NCBI GenBank assembly: GCA_031273145.1
Contig: JAISSL010000142.1
Location: 1-5,347 of the forward strand
Length of the DNA stretch: 5,347 bases
Source: Zoogloeaceae bacterium
GTDB taxonomy: Bacteria > Pseudomonadota > Gammaproteobacteria > Burkholderiales > Rhodocyclaceae
Direction: 5' to 3'
Positions within the stretch are counted from its first letter, which is position 1. The number at the start of each line of letters is the position of its first letter. Under the pieces are notes generated by a model. The model saw only the letters and a list, made by a program, of their open reading frames with translations, was not told where the DNA came from and ran no database searches. The position numbers and the translations under genes were made by a program. This document shows positions 1 through 3,940 of the stretch, in pieces.

Positions 1-107
1 TGATGCTGACCACCGACTGCATGGTCGCCGAACTGGTGGAAGATAAACCCCTGCCCGCCATGCCGGGCGGCATGGGAGGAATGGGCGGCATGGATGGCAT
101 GATGTAA
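1..107 (+). CDS. groEL: Chaperonin GroEL, C-terminal end (5' truncated by window)
   Basis: Reading from base 3, the frame gives [18 protein letters not shown], then a Gly-Gly-Met-rich tail ending in TAA at 105-107. The TTDCMVAE stretch and the (GGM)n tail are the hallmark C-terminus of the 60-kDa chaperonin GroEL, which forms the cytoplasmic double-ring folding machine with GroES. The flexible GGM tail projects into the cavity floor. Only the last 34 complete codons are visible, so nothing can be said about the apical or ATP-binding domains. A strong terminator follows within about 25 bases, so groEL is the last gene of its operon. The tail resembles those of betaproteobacteria, which is a family-level impression. 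Confidence 0.95.
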   Translation, partial: MLTTDCMVAELVEDKPLPAMPGGMGGMGGMDGMM

Positions 108-130
108 TTCCTGCCCGTCTTTTCCAGACA

Positions 131-161
131 AAACGGAGGTCGTCATGGCCTCCGTTTTTTT
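131..161 (+). terminator. Rho-independent terminator of groEL
   Basis: A perfect 9-bp stem (AAACGGAGG at 131-139 pairing with CCTCCGTTT at 149-157) with a 9-base loop runs directly into a T-tract (155-161). It starts 23 bases after the groEL stop. On the opposite strand the hairpin is followed by TTTTG, so it could also stop leftward transcripts with lower efficiency. That may matter because the minus-strand operon ending at 423 has no visible terminator of its own. Confidence 0.88.
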
Positions 162-225
162 GTGCCCATTTTCTCCCGGCGGTATCATGCAAGGAAAAAA
201 TGTTACTCACAAATTGGCCATGTCA

Positions 226-247
226 GGATATATACTTAGGTATATCC
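226..247. promoter_or_regulatory. Candidate palindromic operator upstream of the vapB remnant
   Basis: GGATATA at 226-232 is the inverted copy of TATATCC at 241-247. A second, overlapping register pairs ATATAC (230-235) with GTATAT (240-245) around TTAG. AT-rich inverted repeats just upstream of the start are the usual autoregulatory sites of VapB-type antitoxins, which repress their own promoter. The site lies 25 bases before the vapB ATG and only 13 bases before its Shine-Dalgarno. I could not place a convincing -35/-10 pair here, so the operator role rests on symmetry and position only. Confidence 0.45.
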
Positions 248-272
248 GTATCTTGTTGGTAAGGAGGAAATA

Positions 273-413
273 ATGGAACACATAGCAAAATTGTTCACCA
301 ATGGTCGTAGTCAAGCAGTGCGTCTACCTGCCGCCTACAGGTTCGCCGAAAAAGAAGTCTTCATCCGCCAAGACCCTGAAACCGGAGATGTTCAGCAGGG
401 TAGTGGCGCGTAA
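273..413 (+). pseudogene. vapB: Truncated VapB-type antitoxin (AbrB/SpoVT fold), orphan
   Basis: A 46-codon frame begins at an ATG preceded by a consensus AAGGAGG (261-267) with a 5-base spacer. Residues 1-40 read like the N-terminal swapped-hairpin DNA-binding domain of VagC/VapB antitoxins: MEHIAKLF, then [10 protein letters not shown] (residues 10-19), [19 protein letters not shown]. From family knowledge, such antitoxins usually run to about 75-85 residues, and the missing half wraps around and inhibits the VapC PIN-domain RNase. Here the family pattern stops after GDV (near base 392), continues with QQGSGA and hits TAA. No vapC follows, and the next gene is convergent, with only 9 bases between the two stops. 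The remnant could still be translated and bind DNA, but it cannot neutralise a toxin in the normal way. Family assignment is fairly sure. The truncation is inferred from length and loss of the downstream motif. Confidence 0.75.
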
Positions 414-422
414 CTTTGAGTT

Positions 423-1028
423 TCATTGTTTTTCCTCTGAGGTTGATTTCTGATCGCTTGCGCCACCTTGGCCATAGGCTGCATTCTCAGGCGTTATCTT
501 GCCTTGCAGAAAATCGGCAATGTCCTTTCTCCCAGAAGTATCGCCAATCAGGTCGCAAATGCGTTCCCAATCCCCTTCAAGCCGATAATTTTGAGTTTGG
601 TTACTCCAGAGGGCATACACGCCCAACTTGGCTTCCAGCCCCATAATGCCAACAATGGTTCTTTCCGCGAGGGCGGTTATTTCCTCATACGTCCACACCC
701 GCTTTCCTTCATCTTTTTTCCCTTCACCTACCAGGAAAAAGTGTCCGTTTTTCTTGACCGCGACGTAACGTCCAGAGCCTGATGCTGCTTTTTCTCTGGT
801 TTTCAGTTCTTCCAACTGTCTGCCGACCGCCTCCAGTTCCCGGTAATTGAACTCAAGTTCATCTGAGCCTTCTTCAAGCCTTTCTTCCAGACTTTCGCGC
901 ACAGCATCGTTTTCGTCCCGCATGGACGCCAGCATGGCGTTTATATCCGCAACCTCGGAGCGAATGTTGGCGATCTCCAACAGCAGCTTGTCGCGCCTCA
1001 ACATGAGATGTTCTGTGCCGTAAGTCAT
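423..1028 (-). CDS. Hypothetical coiled-coil protein, last gene of the XRE operon
   Basis: A 201-residue protein from the ATG at 1028-1026, chosen because GGAG (1038-1035) sits 6 bases upstream. A TTG four codons earlier contains that GGAG and is less likely. Residues about 8-82 are charged and heptad-like (LEIANIRSEVADINAML, then a run rich in Glu and Leu), typical of a long coiled coil. A Gly/Ser hinge (83-86) leads to a compact domain at about 87-180 beginning RYVAVKKNGHFFLV, with WTYEEI at 112-117 and WERICDLIG at 154-162. The last 20 residues are polar and probably disordered. There is no signal peptide or membrane segment, so it is likely cytoplasmic and oligomeric. It lies 25 bases downstream of the second XRE regulator in the same direction, so co-transcription is likely. 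I do not recognise the family. It could be a partner or effector of the two regulators, but that comes from context only. No terminator follows its stop. Confidence 0.8.
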   Translation of the reverse strand: MTYGTEHLMLRRDKLLLEIANIRSEVADINAMLASMRDENDAVRESLEERLEEGSDELEFNYRELEAVGRQLEELKTREKAASGSGRYVAVKKNGHFFLVGEGKKDEGKRVWTYEEITALAERTIVGIMGLEAKLGVYALWSNQTQNYRLEGDWERICDLIGDTSGRKDIADFLQGKITPENAAYGQGGASDQKSTSEEKQ

Positions 1029-1053
1029 GAAATTCTCCAATAATCATTTGCGG

Positions 1054-1596
1054 TCATGGCATTTCTTCGTCGTCGTTTTTCGCGGCTCTGATCATGGCAT
1101 CTATGATCTCGGAGCGTTTTTCATGTAGCGCTTTCGAGTTGTCCTCAATGGACAGCAGCAGCATGGCCGCAGCAGCATCGGCTACCTGTTCCGTAAGTTC
1201 TTCGCTGAGATGTTCATAATCAAGCGCGTCCGCCAGTACGTACAGAAAGGCGTTTCTGTCCGCGCCACGAGGAGCCTTGCTGGCTTCCAGCATGAGCGCC
1301 AGGATGTGCTCAGATAACTGGTGTTCCTTCTCATTTTCATACTTGCGGTCAGAACCATAGCGGAACCAGTGCAGGTCGAGATCAAGAATTTCAGCTATTT
1401 TGAGCAGCGGTAGCGTTACCCGATTGCCGCGCTCGGCTTCTTTCAGGGTTGTAGCGTTAACACCGGCCAGATTGGCTAGTTCTTCCACGCTTAAGCGTTT
1501 GGCTTCCCGGTTGTAGCGCAGGCGCAAGCCGAAACCAGTGTTGCCGACTTCAGACTCCTGATAGAGCGGAGTTCCTTTTGCGGGCTTTTTTGCCAT
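1054..1596 (-). CDS. XRE-family HTH regulator, second of two tandem paralogs
   Basis: A 180-residue protein starting at the ATG at 1596-1594, which overlaps the upstream gene's TGA by one base (TGATG). A GTG one codon earlier would give a 4-base overlap. GGCGAGG just upstream serves as Shine-Dalgarno. Residues about 20-81 form an XRE/Cro-type HTH: TGFGLRLRYNREAKRLSVEE, then LANLAGVNATTLKEAERG, with the recognition helix near 47-56 and the usual closing LDLHWFRYG. After a charged linker, residues about 94-172 form an alpha-helical domain containing LEASKAP, RNAFL, EQVADA and LHEKRSEI. That domain aligns with the C-terminus of the upstream regulator. It should be a cytoplasmic DNA-binding regulator, with the C-terminal domain perhaps mediating dimerisation or ligand response. 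The overlap indicates translational coupling with its paralog. The HTH call is strong; targets and signal are unknown. Confidence 0.88.
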   Translation of the reverse strand: MAKKPAKGTPLYQESEVGNTGFGLRLRYNREAKRLSVEELANLAGVNATTLKEAERGNRVTLPLLKIAEILDLDLHWFRYGSDRKYENEKEHQLSEHILALMLEASKAPRGADRNAFLYVLADALDYEHLSEELTEQVADAAAAMLLLSIEDNSKALHEKRSEIIDAMIRAAKNDDEEMP

Positions 1597-2249
1597 CACG
1601 ACCTCGCCTTGCCTTTGGTTTGCTCTGCAACGGCATCCACCAGAGCTTCGGTTATATCTGCCGATTTTTTGTGCACCTCTTCCTTTTTACCCTCAATGGC
1701 CAAATGCATCATTCGCACCACCGCGTCGGCAACCTTTCCCATCATGGCGTCGTCGTGGTTGTGGTCAAGCGAATGTTCGATCACTTTGAGAAACGCCTTG
1801 CGGTACGAGGCAAGCGGAGCCTGTTTGGCTACCCGCAGTATCTCCAGAACGTGCAGGGCAAGCTTTTCCGCTTCACTCGCTCCTTCACTGGGCTTTTCGG
1901 CTTGCGGCGCAACGGTATCTGCGACGGCGCTGGGCTTCTTGAGTTGCAAAGATAGTTCCTTTTTCCGCATCTCGGCAGAGAGCCAATCCGGGACGACGCC
2001 ATGTTCCAGCCAGACAGGATCGACCTGAAGAATCTTGGCCAACAAGGCAACATCCAGCGCGTCGCTCTTGCAGCCAAACTCCGCATCGGAAATCGTGCCT
2101 TTCGAGACTTCCGCCAAGTCAGCCAGATTTCTGCGGGTCAGTTTTTTTGCCCTGCGCGCCTGGTGCAGTCTTTCGCCAAAGCCTGTATCAAGCCTTAGCT
2201 GATTTGCTTGCCCAAAGGTTTGCTCGGTTTTGCGGTCAGTTTTTTTCAT
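1596..2249 (-). CDS. XRE-family HTH regulator, first of two tandem paralogs
   Basis: A 217-residue protein from the ATG at 2249-2247. The upstream sequence has only a weak GAAAG-type ribosome site. Translation may depend partly on coupling to the possible small ORF ending 31 bases earlier. Residues about 22-84 are an XRE HTH: TGFGERLHQARRAKKLTRRN, LADLAEVSKGTISDAEFG (recognition helix near 49-57) and the closing VDPVWLEHG typical of phage-repressor-like regulators. A Lys/Pro/Ala/Glu-rich linker spans about 95-127, and residues about 128-210 are a helical domain with VAKQAP, YRKAFL, KVADAV and VHKKSADI. Both domains match the following gene, so the pair arose by duplication with clear divergence. 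The basic N-terminus and tail (KGKARS) fit nucleic-acid binding. It is probably the autoregulator of the operon, as promoter-proximal XRE genes often are, but that is inference. Confidence 0.9.
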   Translation of the reverse strand: MKKTDRKTEQTFGQANQLRLDTGFGERLHQARRAKKLTRRNLADLAEVSKGTISDAEFGCKSDALDVALLAKILQVDPVWLEHGVVPDWLSAEMRKKELSLQLKKPSAVADTVAPQAEKPSEGASEAEKLALHVLEILRVAKQAPLASYRKAFLKVIEHSLDHNHDDAMMGKVADAVVRMMHLAIEGKKEEVHKKSADITEALVDAVAEQTKGKARS

Positions 2250-2280
2250 GATGTGCTTTCAAGAAGGTTGCTCTGTGCGC

Positions 2281-2367
2281 TCAATCCAGGACGTAGGTAT
2301 ATTCCGGCGTACCGTCCAAGCGGCGCGTGGTCTGATGTTCAGTGGCGGTCATGGTTGCGTACAGCAT
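2281..2367 (-). CDS. Possible 28-aa small ORF leading the XRE operon
   Basis: A short frame opens at the ATG at 2367-2365, with AAGGA 8 bases upstream, a better ribosome site than that of the regulator gene behind it. It starts MLYATMTATEHQTT, ends in RRLDGTPEYTYVLD and stops at TGA (2283-2281), 31 bases before the 217-aa regulator. The same frame stays open further upstream, but that part runs through the AT-rich promoter-like region and has no good start signal. It could be a genuine microprotein, a leader peptide coupling translation to the regulator, or chance. No family is recognised. The good Shine-Dalgarno and position are the only evidence. Confidence 0.42.
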   Translation of the reverse strand: MLYATMTATEHQTTRRLDGTPEYTYVLD

Positions 2368-2409
2368 GTTTTTTCCTTGCGCCTGTTTCAGATTGCAGGC
2401 AATACAGAA

Positions 2410-2418
2410 AAGATAGCA
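2410..2418 (-). promoter_or_regulatory. Candidate extended -10 promoter of the XRE operon
   Basis: On the minus strand TGC-TATCTT matches the extended -10 pattern (TGn followed by a TATAAT-like hexamer) and would start transcription near 2403, about 36 bases before the small ORF. The -35 region is poor, which extended -10 promoters tolerate. TTGCA (2393-2397) and TGCAA (2421-2425) form inverted arms centred on the -10, and a palindromic AAATATTT (2439-2446) lies just upstream. Both are possible operator half-sites for the XRE proteins. All of this is motif reading and is moderately weak. Confidence 0.35.
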
Positions 2419-2480
2419 GATGCAACGTACATTTGTGGAAATATTTTCAATTCCCGCAAAAGGCAGCAAAACACACAAAC

Positions 2481-2498
2481 CCCCGGTCTTGACCGGGG
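2481..2498. repeat. GC-rich palindrome with 8-bp arms and 2-base centre
   Basis: CCCCGGTC (2481-2488) and GACCGGGG (2491-2498) are exact inverted copies around TT. The right-hand flank is GTGGTT; on the minus strand the hairpin is followed by GTTTGTGTGTTTT, T-rich but not a clean T-tract. It may be a weak leftward terminator that insulates the XRE operon, a REP-type element, or the residual hairpin of an IS200/IS605-like end, many of which have similar CCCC/GGGG foldbacks. Only one copy is present in the window, so these options cannot be separated. Confidence 0.6.
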
Positions 2499-2700
2499 TG
2501 GTTATCCTGGAGTTCGTATCGCTAAAGGGGCTGCGGAAAATAATCGCTCAGTTGATACACCACGCCAGGAGTCATAGGCAACAGAATTGCTGACCCTGAC
2601 CGCCAGACAGAGCGAACCCCGCGCCCTGTACCTTCTGCACAAGCTCTCCTCTGCACAATCACACCGTTGCCATTGTTTTTCCCCGTTGGGGATGCCCATT

Positions 2701-2709
2701 TGGTATTAT
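2701..2709 (+). promoter_or_regulatory. Candidate extended -10 promoter of the 131-aa gene
   Basis: TGG-TATTAT fits the extended -10 pattern, with five of six bases matching TATAAT. It would start transcription near 2716, about 22 bases before the chosen ATG at 2738 and within the longer alternative frame that opens at 2708. That supports the downstream start. No good -35 hexamer is seen at 16-18 bases. Confidence 0.35.
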
Positions 2710-2737
2710 GGCGACCGCAAAACATAAAGGATTCAAA

Positions 2738-3133
2738 ATGGGCAACCATACCGTAGGAAAAGCCATCGGCCAACTGGCAGAGGAAGCCGTCCGGGGACGC
2801 AAACCCGGCGAAGCCGCGCTCGACATCCTGGATCGCATCTGCAAGCGATGGGGCAACTGCGACGCAGCTTTCGATTCTGTAGACCCGGACAATCCCAGTT
2901 CTTATCATCCCGACTACGATGACACACGGATTCCCCACCCCAAGGCCGCGCTCGGAATGCTGTTGGTAGAAGCCTTTGCGCCCAACGGTCTTGACGACCT
3001 GCACAAATATCAGTATTTCGCGGTCTGCGACTCGCGCAGCGCGGACTACGACGAGGCAAAGGATACTGAGGCGCTCGAAACATGGGCAGCCGAGATCGAA
3101 GCGCCTTTCAAAAAACGCTACAACTTCTGGTAG
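2738..3133 (+). CDS. Hypothetical acidic 131-aa protein
   Basis: The frame is open from 2708, but I chose the ATG at 2738 because AAAGGA (2726-2731) lies 6 bases upstream and a candidate -10 overlaps the earlier start. Third codon positions are mostly G or C, as expected for a real gene here, whereas the 244-codon frame on the opposite strand (2522-3256) lacks any protein signature. The N-terminal 40 residues look helical (VGKAIGQLAEEAVRG, then EAALDILDRICKRWG). A polar Asp/Tyr/Pro-rich middle (about 46-68) follows, then a second helical section (about 69-122), and the chain ends in the aromatic KKRYNFW. Cysteines at about 35, 41 and 97 show no clear metal-binding spacing. There is no signal peptide or membrane segment, so it is probably cytoplasmic. 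I do not recognise the family. It lies 104 bases upstream of a co-directional lipoprotein gene with no strong terminator between them. Confidence 0.72.
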   Translation: MGNHTVGKAIGQLAEEAVRGRKPGEAALDILDRICKRWGNCDAAFDSVDPDNPSSYHPDYDDTRIPHPKAALGMLLVEAFAPNGLDDLHKYQYFAVCDSRSADYDEAKDTEALETWAAEIEAPFKKRYNFW

Positions 3134-3152
3134 CGGGCGCGCTTGGCAATTG

Positions 3153-3181
3153 TTGTTGGCAAAACAATTTTGTGTCATGAT
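3153..3181 (+). promoter_or_regulatory. Weak candidate promoter before the lipoprotein gene
   Basis: TTGTTG (3153-3158) and CATGAT (3176-3181) are spaced by 17 bases and give a mediocre sigma-70 match. The same spot has a direct repeat TTGGCAA (3143-3149 and 3156-3162, 13-base period) and an inverted repeat AATTGTT/AACAATT (3148-3154 and 3163-3169). These could be a regulator site or a weak AT-rich hairpin after the preceding gene. The evidence is motif similarity only. Confidence 0.25.
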
Positions 3182-3237
3182 TTGCAAGTTCGCCATGTTT
3201 GTGGCGTGTTCCCATCCACTTTTTGGAGATTTTTCCA

Positions 3238-3861
3238 ATGCCATCTGAAAAACCATTTGAAAACCTTTATAAGCTGGGCGTCTTGTTGGGCGCGGCGTTC
3301 GCCGTCGCGCTGCTGCCCGCGTGTTCGGAATCGCCGGAGGCTGCTGTCGAAAATCTCAGGAAAACGGTACTTGAGGGGCGTTCTGAATCGCCAGAGCGTG
3401 TCGTCGAGAAGGCAACGAAAGCCATGTCCGAAGGCCGTGTGGGGGAGGCTTTTTTGAAATATGGCTCAAATGCCATGATAGAGGAGATGCCGCAAAAGAG
3501 GTGGAGTATCAACAAGCAAATGGCACGACCGGCTACGGAGTGCCTTTTGGTTCGCCAATGCGCGCGGGAAGAATGGGAAACCATTCTGATAATGGGAGGC
3601 GCGTCGGAAAAAACGTTGTTGGAGCTAAAAAGAGACTGGCACAAGTTCGACAGCGAGATGCAGGAAGCGAAAAGAGTGATGCGTGAGAGAATCTCTTCTG
3701 ATCTACAGAAAAAAGGCGGGCTGGTCTCAATCGCAACGACCCTGGTTAGCCAAACCGAGGATACCGCTCAGGTTAGCACTGAAATGAGATATGGGAATGG
3801 TAGTTCCGATTCTGAACTAATCACCTTGGTCAAAGAATCGGGTGAATGGAAAATGAAATAA
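3238..3861 (+). CDS. Predicted lipoprotein with duplicated 19-aa segment, DUF4878-like
   Basis: A 207-residue protein from the ATG at 3238, with GGAG at 3225-3228. The frame is open 13 codons further, but only this start gives a sensible signal peptide: a short charged N-region with K5 and K12, a hydrophobic core (LGVLLGAAFAVALL) and the lipobox LPAC at 26-29. Cys29 would be lipidated, and Ser at +2 fits outer-membrane sorting in a diderm. Residues 30-48 and 49-67 form a tandem repeat (SESPE..VE...K...EGR, 11 of 19 identical). The motif 'SPE.VVE.A..A...G....A' and the ending ITLVKESGEWKMK resemble the NTF2-like DUF4878/DUF3828 lipoproteins, which have no defined biochemical role. The central part (about 90-150) is charged and helical. 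It probably faces the periplasm. Lipoprotein status is fairly sure; the family assignment is tentative. Confidence 0.82.
   Translation: MPSEKPFENLYKLGVLLGAAFAVALLPACSESPEAAVENLRKTVLEGRSESPERVVEKATKAMSEGRVGEAFLKYGSNAMIEEMPQKRWSINKQMARPATECLLVRQCAREEWETILIMGGASEKTLLELKRDWHKFDSEMQEAKRVMRERISSDLQKKGGLVSIATTLVSQTEDTAQVSTEMRYGNGSSDSELITLVKESGEWKMK
3325..3438 (+). repeat. Tandem duplication of 57 bases within the lipoprotein gene
   Basis: Bases 3325-3381 and 3382-3438 encode two consecutive 19-residue copies, each starting SESPE and ending EGR immediately after the lipidated cysteine. The nucleotide copies have diverged strongly (for example TCGCCGGAG against TCGCCAGAG), so the duplication is old or the second copy has been under different constraint. 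The exact in-frame period suggests slippage or unequal recombination. Confidence 0.6.
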
Positions 3862-3892
3862 ACATTTTCGCCGGTTCACATACTTCAGTCCT

Positions 3893-3911
3893 GGGGAGCC
3901 TTTGGCTCCCC
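3893..3911. other. Strong hairpin between convergent genes, no T-tract
   Basis: GGGGAGCC (3893-3900) pairs perfectly with GGCTCCCC (3904-3911) around TTT. It lies 31 bases after the lipoprotein stop and 29 bases before the stop of the convergent efflux gene, a classic place for a bidirectional terminator. Neither strand has a T-run after the stem, so intrinsic termination would be inefficient. It could also protect mRNA 3' ends or be a repetitive extragenic element. Confidence 0.5.
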
Positions 3912-3940
3912 GCAACGCTCGGTCTTGCCTGATTTCGCAG

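Larger units (their letters stand above)
2368..2737. other. Intergenic stretch between divergent genes, no convincing gene
   Basis: About 370 bases separate the leftward XRE operon from the rightward 131-aa gene. The left part (about 2370-2480) is AT-rich and carries the candidate leftward promoter. A GC-rich palindrome sits at 2481-2498. The part from 2500 to about 2700 shows only short open frames without ribosome sites or recognisable protein motifs. It also holds a small TCCCC-GTT-GGGGA hairpin (2680-2692) without a T-tract. I looked here on both strands for the lost 3' half of vapB, a vapC, or IS ends, and saw none. The 2500-2700 part could be decayed coding sequence. Confidence 0.6.

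Noticed and set aside
468..782. Plus-strand frame of 104 codons inside the coiled-coil gene
   Set aside because: It lies wholly opposite a well-supported minus-strand gene, has no Shine-Dalgarno and shows no recognisable motif.
1578..2028. Two overlapping plus-strand frames opposite the first XRE gene
   Set aside because: The HTH and paralogy evidence fixes the minus strand as coding. These frames read as low-complexity shadows.
2499..2700. Possible remnant of the missing vapB 3' half or vapC
   Set aside because: I read the likely frames on both strands and found no VapB tail motif or PIN-domain acidic pattern, so I do not claim a remnant.
2522..3256. 244-codon open frame on the minus strand, antisense to the 131-aa gene
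   Set aside because: It has no ribosome site or protein motif and is rich in Cys, Val and Arg as expected for a reverse-frame shadow. The opposite strand has a good start and coding-like codon use.
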